From NCBI GenBank assembly GCA_023407575.1, contig JAEYLX010000049.1:62001-126000 (forward strand): 64,000 nt of DNA, given 5' to 3'. The notes under the pieces are model-generated. The model was given only the letters and a program-made list of their open reading frames with translations, did no database searches and had not been told where the DNA came from. The translations under genes and the position numbers were made by a program. The DNA comes from Bacillota bacterium (GTDB lineage Bacteria > Bacillota > Clostridia > Lachnospirales > Lachnospiraceae). Numbering within the stretch: position 1 is the first letter of the stretch; every line of letters begins with the position of its first letter. Shown here piece by piece: positions 34,606 through 44,263 of this stretch.

Positions 34606-34673
34606 TATAAATAGTATTTTAGTTTGAGTGAAAAAGAGCAACACTCAAACTAAAACTTAACTACTATTTATAA
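34606..34673. terminator. Two-part hairpin after the aminopeptidase gene
   Basis: The inner stem ttttagtttgagtg (34617-34630) / cactcaaactaaaa (34642-34655) is a perfect 14 bp. The flanking TATAAATAGTA and TACTATTTATA can extend it. It lies just past the stop at 34709 on the minus strand. Confidence 0.65.
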
Positions 34674-34708
34674 TGTTTTTATATACTGTTTTTATATATT
34701 CTTTCCTA

Positions 34709-36784
34709 TTATTGTTCAAATGCCAGATTTAGAGTTTCTGTTCCTGGTAGAACAAATCTTGAATCAAGAATAATTGGAATTGTAGAGCCATCTTTTTTAC
34801 AAACTGAAATTTCTTTAATTTCATCATAGGGAAGCGTTATATCTGTATGACAATTAAAGTAGGCTTTTGAAATATCCGTCTTTCTAAGTAAGGATATGTC
34901 ATTATCTCTTGCTACAATTTCTTTACCATCAGAATTGTATACTTTAACATCCTCACTCATGCAGTAGCAGGTATCACCAATTGCAAAATGCGGTCCTGTC
35001 TTTTCCGCAATTAAAATAGGCAGTCTATGTGCAATATCATATTTCTTACCCATCATATATGCGGTTGTATTCGTTCCTATTGCAAATTCTCCCAGTGGTA
35101 AATATTCACGGTTATATAATAAATTCTCCTTTATATAACTCTTATCTTCCTCTTCCTCATTAAAGTTCTTACAATTGTAATCCTTTACCAAACCATCTTC
35201 AAACACAAGTTCAAGCTCACGATATTCAAGATCATTGAGATATACCTTAGGTACATGGAGTAAGCCTGAGGTGCCCTTTAGAACTGGACTGGTAAACACC
35301 TCACCAACTGGTATATTAACATCTGCAACACAATTTTCAAATATAGTCTCCTTTGCAGCATCTGTTAATGGATATAGCTTCACCTTCATATTGGTACGAT
35401 TATTTCCAGATCCCAGAACTCTTACATATTCACCCTGGTCCAGTGCATCAATGATATATTGCTGAATATCTCTATATTCATCGCTCTTTAAGGTATTCAC
35501 TTTTACTGTTTCAGCAAATATAGCCTCATAGTCCTCACCTATCTGTGGAACAGGATAAGAAATAATTGTGAAGGAGGTTTCTTCCATCTTTAAATAATCC
35601 TTCTTTAAAAGAGCTTCTTCATTCTTCAACTCTACAGATAACTCTTGTTGACGCTTATCCAACTTAACTGCCTGCTTAATATCCTCAGGTGCAAAATTCT
35701 CTTCACCAAATACTTCGATTAAGGATGGACCTGCAAATACCGCTGCCTGTTCCTTATATTTTTCATAAGCAAGTTTCACACTTTCTAACTTTCTCTCCTT
35801 AAAGGCTTTATCTAAAAAGAGACCCGTATCAAAGCGATGATCATAATCGTATTGCTTATTGGGGCTAGTGGAATGATAACCAATTTTAATATGCTGAAGT
35901 TTATTTACGGCGCTGTGTGCAGCTCTATAAATAATTGGTTCAAGACCCATCTTCTTAAATTGGAGTACTGCATGGTAAATCATTTTTTCAAATCCAAGCT
36001 GATAACGGATATTTACGATTTTCTTCTTGCTAAGATCTAGACGATTATGGACAAATCCTAAACGAAATCCTTCTGTAAAGGTGTGTGCCATTGCCTCAAT
36101 CTGCTCTTCGGGTAAGGTATTAAGAAATTGCACTGTCTTTAATTCAGCTTCTGTAATATGCTCACCAAAAAGATAAAGGTATGCTGGAGTTGATAAATCT
36201 GATTCCATGATAATATCCTTTGCAAAAGACATATCTGCATCAAGCATTTCTCTAATTCTTCCCTCTACCAGGAGATCACAATAATCATACATGAAATCAT
36301 AGATAACACGCTTTACATCCTTATAAGTATACTCATCCTCTTCTTCAAAATGATTATATACTTCTATTAATAATTCTAAATAAATAGTAATCGCATGTAA
36401 ACGATACTCGTATGCATAAACTATAATTCCACGTAGTTCTGTCATTAAGAAGGCTAAGAGCTTACCAAATTTATCACCTAACTGTTCACAAGCATACTCT
36501 GGATTGGCGTAACTATAATGATAATTTTCTCCTGCAATATCATTGTATAATGCTTTATTCAAGCTTTCCTGTTCTTTTAATTCAAGCGTGGACAAACGTC
36601 CTTCCGTACGCATTACAACGATACTATCGACTAACTGTACAAGAGCCGCTACACTTTTAAAATAAGGTGCAAATCGTGCACTTACGGTTTCTTCGTTCTC
36701 AAATAATGTAATTCGCTCTACCGCTAGTTCATATCGCTCACGAATTGCTTCATTTTCTTCTTTAAATAATTCTAAATACTTCAT
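34709..36784 (-). CDS. M29-type aminopeptidase with long N-terminal extension
   Basis: The product has 691 residues, against about 410 for a normal M29 aminopeptidase. The C-terminal part has the M29 metal-site pattern: VADVNIPVGEVFTSPV (Glu ligand, about 495), PLGEFAIGTNT (about 585) and ILIAEKTGPHFAIGDTCY (Glu, His and Asp, about 612-629). The first 300 residues are helical and acidic and unlike the catalytic domain; I cannot name the family. M29 enzymes are cytosolic metal-dependent aminopeptidases. The gene has its own GGAGG-type site and is followed by a terminator-like hairpin. Confidence 0.72.
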   Translation of the reverse strand: MKYLELFKEENEAIRERYELAVERITLFENEETVSARFAPYFKSVAALVQLVDSIVVMRTEGRLSTLELKEQESLNKALYNDIAGENYHYSYANPEYACEQLGDKFGKLLAFLMTELRGIIVYAYEYRLHAITIYLELLIEVYNHFEEEDEYTYKDVKRVIYDFMYDYCDLLVEGRIREMLDADMSFAKDIIMESDLSTPAYLYLFGEHITEAELKTVQFLNTLPEEQIEAMAHTFTEGFRLGFVHNRLDLSKKKIVNIRYQLGFEKMIYHAVLQFKKMGLEPIIYRAAHSAVNKLQHIKIGYHSTSPNKQYDYDHRFDTGLFLDKAFKERKLESVKLAYEKYKEQAAVFAGPSLIEVFGEENFAPEDIKQAVKLDKRQQELSVELKNEEALLKKDYLKMEETSFTIISYPVPQIGEDYEAIFAETVKVNTLKSDEYRDIQQYIIDALDQGEYVRVLGSGNNRTNMKVKLYPLTDAAKETIFENCVADVNIPVGEVFTSPVLKGTSGLLHVPKVYLNDLEYRELELVFEDGLVKDYNCKNFNEEEEDKSYIKENLLYNREYLPLGEFAIGTNTTAYMMGKKYDIAHRLPILIAEKTGPHFAIGDTCYCMSEDVKVYNSDGKEIVARDNDISLLRKTDISKAYFNCHTDITLPYDEIKEISVCKKDGSTIPIILDSRFVLPGTETLNLAFEQ

Positions 36785-36880
36785 TTCTATCCTCCATCTT
36801 AGTGCAAGCCATAATTTATGCCAGTACTTTTTCTTATTGTTTTATATATACGGTTATAATCCCGTAATTCTTGATTTATT

Positions 36881-37207
36881 CTAAATAGCAATTCCAATGA
36901 TATATAATGCTAACATTAAAATACTCATAAAGCCATTCAATAGTGCCCCGATAATAGGAAAGCGATAAAAAATATCCTTTTTTTGAAATGTCCGATAAGA
37001 TAATACAAAACCAAATATGGATAACGCAAAGAGCAGGATACCTATCATCCCGATTACGAGTCCACCTTGTCCGCCTGCAACCCCTGATACAATACTTAGA
37101 GCGAGAAATCCAATTATGCTAACGCCACCAACGACAGTGGAAGCAACTCCCGTCTTCGCATGCCTTCTTCCTGAAAAATGAATCTCCTTGTTACGCTTGA
37201 ATAACAC
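36881..37207 (-). CDS. Small three-helix membrane protein (DUF6142-like)
   Basis: The 108-residue protein has a short basic N-terminus with HFSGRRHAKTGVAS, then three hydrophobic helices at about 22-45, 48-70 and 82-106. The layout matches the clostridial DUF6142 family as remembered, function unknown. It follows the VanZ-like gene by 2 bp, so the two are probably cotranscribed. Confidence 0.65.
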   Translation of the reverse strand: MLFKRNKEIHFSGRRHAKTGVASTVVGGVSIIGFLALSIVSGVAGGQGGLVIGMIGILLFALSIFGFVLSYRTFQKKDIFYRFPIIGALLNGFMSILMLALYIIGIAI

Positions 37208-37209
37208 GC

Positions 37210-37692
37210 TTATTTCCTCCTATTCGTTTTCTTCGGGGTAACGACTTTTAAAATGCCCCAGTAAATACGAAAGCATAGATAACCCAATACTCCCCCCAAG
37301 GTATTTAATAGAATGTCATCTACATCAAAAATTCCAACCTTTAAATAAAGCTGAATAGCTTCAACTGCCAGGCTAAACAATATGCTCAAGCTTAGGATTG
37401 CAATAAACTTTCGATATCGCTGATTCAACAAAGGTAAAAGGAAGCCAAAAGGTGCAAACGCAAGTACATTTCCAATAATATTTACAGCAAAGCTCTGAAA
37501 GCCTACCTGATTACGATACGTAATAAATCGATTAATTTCTTTAAAAAACTCTAAGTTAAAGCGATATTCCTCATGAACACTTGATCTACCATAAGCTTCA
37601 CTAAAGAACAAAAAGTAGGAAAGTAACACGATATATAAATAAAACAAAAGCCATCCCAGCTTTGTTATTGCTAAATTTTTTTGCGTTTTCAA
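37210..37692 (-). CDS. VanZ-like membrane protein
   Basis: The 160-residue product has four predicted helices and the VanZ motif pattern NIIGNVLAFAPFGFLLPLL followed by SLAVEAIQLYLKVGIFDVDDILLNTLGG. VanZ homologues can lower teicoplanin binding, but in most genomes their role is unknown. It is the first gene of a two-gene unit with the DUF6142-like gene, divergent from the hydrogenase-like gene. Confidence 0.88.
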   Translation of the reverse strand: MKTQKNLAITKLGWLLFYLYIVLLSYFLFFSEAYGRSSVHEEYRFNLEFFKEINRFITYRNQVGFQSFAVNIIGNVLAFAPFGFLLPLLNQRYRKFIAILSLSILFSLAVEAIQLYLKVGIFDVDDILLNTLGGVLGYLCFRIYWGILKVVTPKKTNRRK

Positions 37693-37967
37693 AACACTTC
37701 TCCAAATCCTTTATTTTCTAACTATACTATCCGCAACCAGTTAAAATATTCATATTCCTTACATTTCTACACTTAATTCTGTAAATCCATTTCATAAATT
37801 TGCATTTGGTAAGGATTTCATGTCATACAATTTATTATAAAACAAATCCAAACACCAGTAAAGCATAATAGCTACTAAATACGAATAAAAGCTTTAAATC
37901 TGCTAATCATTTAATTAAGGTATTAACTAGTTTTACTTATTTCAGGGAAAGGAAGACTCAAAAACTT

Positions 37968-39215
37968 ATGAAATCATTTGAAGAATTGTATTATGAGGTT
38001 TTAGTTCGAACCCTTAAAGAAAAAGACATAAGCTTTTTAGATAAACTTGACCTTTATGATACCCATCAACTTGATTGTCTATTACATCCAGAAAAACACC
38101 CTATTATATGGCAAACAGGTAAGTGTAATTGTGAATCACCGGATCATCACTGTATGCACGTATGTCCTTTCCATGCAATCCATCCCGGTGCTGCCGGAGA
38201 AATTCTAATTGATGAAGAACAGTGCGTAGGCTGCTCCATCTGTACTCAGGAATGCAGAGCAAAAAACCTTACCGCCAGTAAAGATGTAATTCCTGCGCTT
38301 CGTGCTATCCGCTCTCATAAGGGATTGGTATATGCACTGGTAGCACCTGCTTTTTTAGGACAATTCCAGCAGGAGGTAACCCCTGGTAAGTTACGTAATG
38401 CCTTGAAGGCTGTTGGCTTTGACGGCATGATTGAGGTTGCTTTATTTGCAGATATTCTAACTTTAAAGGAAGCTTTGGAATTTGATAAAAATATTATTAC
38501 CGAAAAAGATTATCAGCTGACCAGTTGCTGCTGTCCCATGTGGATAGCAATGATACGAAAAATATTCAAAGAACTTGTTCCGCATGTCCCTCCTGCCGTA
38601 TCACCTATGATTGCCTCGGGACGCGCCGTAAAGATTATGCATCCAGATGCTATCACTATATTCATTGGTCCTTGCCTTGCTAAAAAAGCAGAAGCAAAGG
38701 AAAAAGATATTGCAGATGCTGTGGATTATGTGCTTACCTTTCAAGAGGTACAAGATATTTTCAAAGTTATGGATATTGATCCCGCAAGGATGGAGGAGAG
38801 TGAAAAAGATCATTCCTCCAGGGCAGGCAGAATTTATGCACATACCGGCGGGGTTAGCGAAGCAGTTAGTGAAACAGTGAAAAGGTTAAATCCCCACCGT
38901 AAAATATCCGTGCATACCCAACAAGCAGACGGTGTACCAGCCTGTAAGGCAATGATACAGTCCATTATATCCGGAGAAATCACAGCAAACTTTTTTGAGG
39001 GAATGGGTTGTGTGGGTGGATGTGTAGGTGGACCAAGAGTGATAATTCCAAAAGAAGAAGGAAGGAAACATGTGGAGGAATACGGGAATGCCGCTCCTTA
39101 TCCTACCCCCATTGATAATCCCTATGTAATTGAACTTTTACATCGCTTGGGATTTGACACCGTGGACAGTCTCCTGGAGCGAAGTGACATCTTTACCAGG
39201 GATTTTAGTTTATAG
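37968..39215 (+). CDS. [FeFe]-hydrogenase-like protein with N-terminal ferredoxin domain
   Basis: The 415-residue protein has a ferredoxin-like region with Cys clusters at about residues 48-62 and 84-103 (CVGCSICTQEC) for 4Fe-4S centres, then an H-cluster domain. The three active-site motifs are recognisable but not canonical: L1 LTSCCCPMW, L2 IGPCLAKKAEA, L3 EGMGCVGGCVGGP. All four cysteines that ligate the H-cluster are retained, as is the proton-transfer Cys of L1. The sequence type looks closest to group B monomeric hydrogenases, whose role is little studied. No maturase gene is present in the window. It could be catalytic or sensory. Confidence 0.8.
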   Translation: MKSFEELYYEVLVRTLKEKDISFLDKLDLYDTHQLDCLLHPEKHPIIWQTGKCNCESPDHHCMHVCPFHAIHPGAAGEILIDEEQCVGCSICTQECRAKNLTASKDVIPALRAIRSHKGLVYALVAPAFLGQFQQEVTPGKLRNALKAVGFDGMIEVALFADILTLKEALEFDKNIITEKDYQLTSCCCPMWIAMIRKIFKELVPHVPPAVSPMIASGRAVKIMHPDAITIFIGPCLAKKAEAKEKDIADAVDYVLTFQEVQDIFKVMDIDPARMEESEKDHSSRAGRIYAHTGGVSEAVSETVKRLNPHRKISVHTQQADGVPACKAMIQSIISGEITANFFEGMGCVGGCVGGPRVIIPKEEGRKHVEEYGNAAPYPTPIDNPYVIELLHRLGFDTVDSLLERSDIFTRDFSL

Positions 39216-39303
39216 TAACATTTCGTTTTCGCATAACTTCTAACCCTTAAGATACACGCTGCACCTTTCTTCTGATATCAAGAGAAGCGGTCATATAAAT
39301 AAC

Positions 39304-39362
39304 AAAAAGTAGCAATGTCGCTTCAATCATTTATCTCCATTGAAACTACACTGCTACTTTTT
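39304..39362. terminator. Bidirectional terminator
   Basis: AAAAAGTAGCA (39304-39314) and TGCTACTTTTT (39352-39362) pair perfectly, with an inner TTCAAT/ATTGAA stem. It serves the hydrogenase-like gene on the plus strand and the hemerythrin gene on the minus strand. Confidence 0.85.
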
Positions 39363-39387
39363 CTACGTTATCGGTTAATATATTTTA

Positions 39388-39777
39388 TTACTGTGCAATT
39401 AACTTGTCATTTTCCATGATATGATGTACCAACCAATCACCTAGGAAGTCAAGAACCTCCAATATAAATCCCTTTTGATTTTCATCAATATCATCAAAAT
39501 TATAGCTGGAAACCTTTTCAATAAAGTCCTGATGTTCAGCCTTATGGGAGAGTAACTTCTTGTGACGAATTTTCATCATATACTCTTCTTCATTCTTGAA
39601 ATGAAAGACAGCATATTCTTGTAATTCCTTTAAGATATCTACAATATAATCGTATTTATCCGGAATAAAATCATCCATTAAGGTCTCATAGGCTCTGTCT
39701 GCAATTTCAAACAACTTCTCATGCTCTAAATCAATTTCTTCAATACCAATTTTAAATTCCTCTTTAAATTCGTACAT
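39388..39777 (-). CDS. Bacteriohemerythrin
   Basis: The 129-residue protein has the di-iron hemerythrin ligands in their usual order: IEEIDLEHEKLF (first His), FHFKNEEEYM (His...Glu), HKAEHQDFI (His...His) and HHIMENDKL (His...Asp). These bind O2 reversibly. In an anaerobe this suggests oxygen scavenging or sensing. It is convergent with the [FeFe]-hydrogenase-like gene, an oxygen-sensitive enzyme. Confidence 0.95.
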   Translation of the reverse strand: MYEFKEEFKIGIEEIDLEHEKLFEIADRAYETLMDDFIPDKYDYIVDILKELQEYAVFHFKNEEEYMMKIRHKKLLSHKAEHQDFIEKVSSYNFDDIDENQKGFILEVLDFLGDWLVHHIMENDKLIAQ

Positions 39778-39838
39778 TACTCCTCCATCTTAGGCATCTG
39801 ACATATTTTTTGTTTTCTTTCCTTCATTGAAGTTAAGA

Positions 39839-42403
39839 TTAGTAACTGGCTGCTACATTAATCGGTGTTGGCATTGAGGTCAATGCATTACCGCTTAAAT
39901 CGGTAAGGTTTGAGCTTAAAATATCAATTTTTATTATGCTACCAGTGGTTGGTATGTTTGAAAGAGTTACAAGGGCATAAGTACCACTAAAAGATACTGT
40001 TGCAGGAACCTCATAGGAATAAGAACTATAAGTTACTGTTGCTTTTACTACCATGCTACCTTGTATTGCTTCAGAGAAGTTAAGTCTTACAACATTCTTG
40101 GAGGTGGTATCAAAGGTCCCACCAACAAAGGCTGGTCTTATATTCTCTTTTAATGCAACACTGGATTTGTATAATTCAATGGCACTATTGCTGTTATTAA
40201 ATCCTTTGACACCTGTGATTGTAACTGGATAATCAATGGACTGTGTTATGGTTCCATCAGCGATAGTCAATACAACCGTAGCTCCTGAGGTGGTATTTTC
40301 CTGTAAGGCAACTTTCGTAATTGTCAATCCAGCTATCTTATAATTATTAATATTCAGTGCAGATGCTGTATCCAACTTATTTAAGAACCTTACATAAATA
40401 TCATTAGAACTTGTTGTAGACTGTACAATTTCATAAGGTCCAGGCTGTACTGAACTACCAGTTCCTGTATTATTAATTAATATGCTCTTTGTAATGCTCT
40501 TATTTCTAAAGTTATCTGTTACAAACCCAGCCACTAAATCAAATTGATATGTACCAATCATACTGGAACCAGTTAGTTGCAGCTTTATCACTTTATTACC
40601 TTCCGTATGTGACAGATTTGAATAGGTAATATTCGTATATGGTTTTACATCCTCATTAATAGAGCTGTAGATGGAACTGAAGATTCCGCTGGAAGCGTTA
40701 ATAACAACTGGTTCACTATAAGTCAAGGTCAAGATAGCTGAAGTCGTATCGTAATCATATGTAAGAAGGATTGGACTTGTCTTCTCTATTGTAAAGTCAA
40801 GATTATAATTTTTCATTGTATCTGCTGAGGTATCGGTTGCTATTACATTATAGCTTCTCCAGAGTCCAACAGATACCTTCTTAACTCCAGTATAAGTAGC
40901 TGCCTCTGCATCACTAATTGTATAGTTAACTTGTCTTGTATTAGTGGCATCCGGTACACCTACAATTGTTAAACCACCTTCTACCTGTAAGTAGCCGCCA
41001 AAGGAAATGGCTCTATCAAAGGTTACTGTAATAATGTTATAGCTTGTTCTTTGAATGGCAACAAGTTTAGCTTGAGGCTTTGGTGATGTATCCGTCTGAA
41101 GATATGCTTGAATGAATGCATTTGCAGGTGCATTACCAGCTAAATCAGTTACATTAGAAATTACGATAGAGAAATACTTACCATAATCCGTTGCTGATAT
41201 CTTAGTAAGGTCAATTACCAAAGATTTCTTATCATCGGAAATCTTATAATTCATAACATTATTTAGCACGCTTAATGTTGTAGCTGTCGCAGCAGTGCTG
41301 TTGGATATCAGTGTTGCTCCTGAAATCTTCAGATTGGTAAAATCAAGTGGCTCTGAAAAATTAATTGTAGCTACAAGTCCCGAATCATCTAAAGTATATC
41401 CCGCGTAAGTCGGCGGTGTTGTATCCTGATAACTTAATTTCTTATAATATGACTCCAAGGCTACACCAGTGGTTGTCAAAATATCACTTGTAAAGTTGAT
41501 ACCATAATAACCGTTTAATGAATTCTGTGTGTTGATCGTAAGGGTCTTGCCATCTGTAGAAAGGCTTGCTGTTAACTTACCAGGATCTGCTGCAAGCACA
41601 CCCTTGGTATCCTTACTAAGTGTGATTTCTATATTATTAGTTAAAGTACCATTTGATCCAATAATAGTATTTGCATTCACTGCGCTGTCAAATAGAACTC
41701 TTATTTCCTTTGAGGAGATCATCTCCACGCTCTTAACGGTGGCTGTTGGTCCTACAACTTCCACAATTACAGCATCATTGATTATACTTAACTCTGCTGC
41801 CTGTGCAGTTGCTGACTTTGCAGCAGATGCTCTAAGGATTACCTTACCAGCCTTTAATGCAGTAACACTGCCATCACTTACATTGTCAATACGGATACAA
41901 GATGCGTCACCGCCTTCAACACTCCAATAAACCTTATCAGACGAATTTTTAGGAAGTAAGGTGGTACTAAATTTCATTGTAGATCCTAAGGAAAGTACAT
42001 GTGCACCATTCACTAGTACATCATTGGTTATTTCTATACTCTCTGCTGGAACGGTAACTGTCACCTTACAAGAGAGAGTTTTAGTCTTCTTTGACGGATA
42101 TGTAACTACACATTTAATAGTTGTGGTTCCCTTATTAACTGAGGTAACCAGACCACTTGAATTAACCTTTGCTATTTTCGTACTGTTACTGGTCCATTTG
42201 TAAGTACTCTTTGCTACCTTATCTTTAATTTCTAGCTGATAGGTTTCCCCAGTTCCAATAATCTCTACCTTTGTCTGTACAAGAGTTGGCGTTGCTGTTG
42301 CTGCTGTTGCCACTGCAGTATTTTGATTGAAAAGCAATGGTAGAGCAAGAACAAGTGCCAGGAGCACTGCTATCCTTTTGTAAAATGTGTTTTTCATCTT
42401 CAT
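39839..42403 (-). CDS. Large secreted Ig-like (Big_2 and SbsA-type) surface protein
   Basis: The 854-residue protein has a signal peptide ending near AVATAA. Residues about 42-120 form a Big_2-type Ig-like domain (YKWTSNSTKIAKVNSSGLVTSV); a second follows at about 120-215. From about 218 on there are several SbsA-like Ig domains, each with a pattern such as VKSVEMISSKEIRVLFDSAV, GLVATINFSEPLDF or ILTLTYSEPVVIN. There is no catalytic motif, LPXTG or SLH module, so anchoring is unclear. Probably an extracellular matrix or S-layer-like protein. A promoter candidate lies about 105 bp upstream. Confidence 0.8.
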   Translation of the reverse strand: MKMKNTFYKRIAVLLALVLALPLLFNQNTAVATAATATPTLVQTKVEIIGTGETYQLEIKDKVAKSTYKWTSNSTKIAKVNSSGLVTSVNKGTTTIKCVVTYPSKKTKTLSCKVTVTVPAESIEITNDVLVNGAHVLSLGSTMKFSTTLLPKNSSDKVYWSVEGGDASCIRIDNVSDGSVTALKAGKVILRASAAKSATAQAAELSIINDAVIVEVVGPTATVKSVEMISSKEIRVLFDSAVNANTIIGSNGTLTNNIEITLSKDTKGVLAADPGKLTASLSTDGKTLTINTQNSLNGYYGINFTSDILTTTGVALESYYKKLSYQDTTPPTYAGYTLDDSGLVATINFSEPLDFTNLKISGATLISNSTAATATTLSVLNNVMNYKISDDKKSLVIDLTKISATDYGKYFSIVISNVTDLAGNAPANAFIQAYLQTDTSPKPQAKLVAIQRTSYNIITVTFDRAISFGGYLQVEGGLTIVGVPDATNTRQVNYTISDAEAATYTGVKKVSVGLWRSYNVIATDTSADTMKNYNLDFTIEKTSPILLTYDYDTTSAILTLTYSEPVVINASSGIFSSIYSSINEDVKPYTNITYSNLSHTEGNKVIKLQLTGSSMIGTYQFDLVAGFVTDNFRNKSITKSILINNTGTGSSVQPGPYEIVQSTTSSNDIYVRFLNKLDTASALNINNYKIAGLTITKVALQENTTSGATVVLTIADGTITQSIDYPVTITGVKGFNNSNSAIELYKSSVALKENIRPAFVGGTFDTTSKNVVRLNFSEAIQGSMVVKATVTYSSYSYEVPATVSFSGTYALVTLSNIPTTGSIIKIDILSSNLTDLSGNALTSMPTPINVAASY

Positions 42404-42912
42404 CCTCCATTCTTACGAAAAACTATTTTCCTCTTCTGTTTTACTTCTTCATAATCAGGCAAAACTTTACCAGGTTTTGTTTACTCTTTCTCTAAATTCA
42501 CTTCGTTTATCGTAACATAAATAGACAGCATTGTCAAAATTATGTCGAGTTGTTTTATTATGGTTGACCTATGAATTTATATGTGTGATGTTAATAATTT
42601 TAATCAGCATCTTCAAAACCTTTGTTAAGATGGATCATAATAGTTATTCATTCATTATAAATATTAACCTTATGCTTATATTAATACTTATCCTAATATT
42701 GTCTATCATTTCTTGCAATTGTAAGGTTAAGGTAGTTTATCATCCTCCTAACATTTTATTTCATTATAAATAATTAAAATTCAGTGTAAAGTCTGTCCTT
42801 TTTAGCAATATTTTCAATTTTATATAATTTTTACTTTATTTTTTGGTGCAATCGAATTATAATCGAATAATAGTATATAATTATAATATAAATAGAAAGG
42901 AAGACTCGGCAT
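42404..42912. other. Divergent intergenic region upstream of the Ig-like protein gene
   Basis: It holds the minus-strand promoter candidate at 42509-42537 and, on the right, AT-rich DNA with two TATAAT hexamers (42858-42863 and 42882-42887) that could serve the small plus-strand gene at 42913. A hydrophobic 80-codon frame in the middle begins with TTG, lacks a ribosome binding site and overlaps the -35 box, so it is probably not a gene. Confidence 0.55.
42509..42537 (-). promoter_or_regulatory. Promoter candidate of the Ig-like surface protein gene
   Basis: TTGACA (42537-42532) and TACGAT (42514-42509) lie 17 bp apart on the minus strand. The leader would contain a small AAAAC/GTTTT hairpin. 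Confidence 0.55.
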
Positions 42913-43146
42913 ATGAAGAAATTCGGAAAATTTTTATTCGGAACAGTTGCAGCCGCATCCGTTGCAGCCGGTGCCTATTATCTTTATAAGACCTACATTA
43001 AGAAGGATTCTACGGATGATTTTGATGATTTCGAGGATGACTTCGAGGACTTCGAAACGGACGAAGAAACAGAAGAAGATTCGAGAGAATATGTTTCCAT
43101 TAATCTTACTCCGGAAGATGACTCTGAAGAACAACCTTCCGCTTAG
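42913..43146 (+). CDS. Small single-pass membrane protein with acidic tail
   Basis: The 77-residue product has one hydrophobic N-terminal helix (about residues 7-26) and then a strongly acidic tail with repeated Asp-Asp-Phe / Glu-Asp-Phe units (DDFDDFEDDFEDFETDEE). A GAAAGGAAGA site precedes the ATG. The acidic repeated stretch may bind cations or a basic partner protein. No known family could be assigned. A strong terminator follows. Confidence 0.7.
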   Translation: MKKFGKFLFGTVAAASVAAGAYYLYKTYIKKDSTDDFDDFEDDFEDFETDEETEEDSREYVSINLTPEDDSEEQPSA

Positions 43147-43212
43147 AAAATAAGATTAAGTTACTTTGTGTTATAAGATCATTTCATTTGATCTAATTGC
43201 TGTTTTGCCACT

Positions 43213-43261
43213 AAAAAGGTTCTTAAAGCGGTTGCTTATGCAACACATTAAGAACCTTTTT
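43213..43261. terminator. Bidirectional intrinsic terminator
   Basis: The 14-bp perfect arms aaaaaggttcttaa (43213-43226) and ttaagaaccttttt (43248-43261) flank an inner GTTGC/GCAAC hairpin. It lies between the small acidic membrane protein gene and the convergent anti-sigma-like gene. Confidence 0.9.
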
Positions 43262-43303
43262 TCTCTTCTGTAATTCTTTCGTTAACAGTAATTCCTCTTC
43301 CCT

Positions 43304-44263
43304 TTATCTACTGTATTTGTCAATCAAATTCTTTAAATCCTGTTGAAACACATCAATGTCAGCCACATCATAAATACTCATACTGGTTGTTTGAGTATCC
43401 GAATATTCAACCTGAAGATGTTCTCCCACAGATATCAAATAGGTCTGATTCTTCTCTGTATTCGTCAGCTCCATTTGAAAAACTACATTCACAGGTGCAA
43501 CTGTAGAAGCCGTAAATTGATGCTTCTCCATTGTTAAATAGAACTCTTCAATATCTTTTTGATCGGTAAGAGTAACCGTTGTATTATCTTCTGCTTTTGT
43601 TAATTCTACAGCTGCTGTACCCGTTAGTTCGAGTGCAACGAGCTGAGTAAAAGCAACTGTTACTTGTTGTGGTGCTGTGAGTGCATTGTCCGTTGTAAAA
43701 CCAATATTATCACTTGACTTCTCTGGTACTACTGCTGCAATATTCTCATCAACGAGTGTCTCGCCGGCATCGGAAGTCACCATATTCTCTTCTAATTTTG
43801 CTTCCGCATCTGCAACAGCTTCAGGCTCTTCTGTTGTGGTTCCTGCATTTCCAGTTTTCGCCGTATCATCTGTTGTAGTATAGATTTCATAACCATCGCT
43901 TTCAGCAGTGAACTCTTGATCCATTGCTGTGGAATTCATTTCTGATGCTGAATCTTTTTTACTACCAATACTACCATCCAGCAACTGTGTTCCTGCTACT
44001 ACTATGATTGCCGCAGCCGCTACTCCTGCAAAACCACGCACAAATTTGTTTATTGAAAAACTCTTTCTAAGCTCGGCTTGCTGCGAATTTAAAGGTGGCT
44101 GATCCTGCTTTTCTACAGTTTGATTATTAATTGCTTTCAGGGTTCTATTAATCAAATCCTCAGATACACTAATTCCTTTCAGTTCCATAGAAGTGTTCAG
44201 ATGGGATTTTATATTAAGTTGTTCAAAATCCAATTGCTCCTTCTCTTTATCGTCAAAATTCAT
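43304..44263 (-). CDS. Putative anti-sigma factor, single-pass membrane protein
   Basis: The 319-residue protein has an N-terminal cytoplasmic segment (about 1-72), one membrane helix (about 73-93, VRGFAGVAAAAIIVVAGTQLL) and an extracytoplasmic part: an acidic Thr/Glu/Ala linker (about 95-190) and a beta-rich domain (about 195-319). It overlaps the upstream ECF sigma gene by 11 bp. The arrangement is the classic sigma/anti-sigma pair. No zinc-binding ZAS motif is visible in the N-terminus, so the mode of binding is uncertain. Confidence 0.7.
   Translation of the reverse strand: MNFDDKEKEQLDFEQLNIKSHLNTSMELKGISVSEDLINRTLKAINNQTVEKQDQPPLNSQQAELRKSFSINKFVRGFAGVAAAAIIVVAGTQLLDGSIGSKKDSASEMNSTAMDQEFTAESDGYEIYTTTDDTAKTGNAGTTTEEPEAVADAEAKLEENMVTSDAGETLVDENIAAVVPEKSSDNIGFTTDNALTAPQQVTVAFTQLVALELTGTAAVELTKAEDNTTVTLTDQKDIEEFYLTMEKHQFTASTVAPVNVVFQMELTNTEKNQTYLISVGEHLQVEYSDTQTTSMSIYDVADIDVFQQDLKNLIDKYSR

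Noticed and set aside
41529..41930. 133-aa plus-strand frame inside the Ig-like gene
   Set aside because: It is the antisense shadow of a confidently recognised secreted protein.
42531..42773. Hydrophobic 80-codon plus-strand frame starting with TTG
   Set aside because: No ribosome binding site, start lies in the -35 box of the opposite-strand promoter, and hydrophobicity comes from AT-rich DNA.
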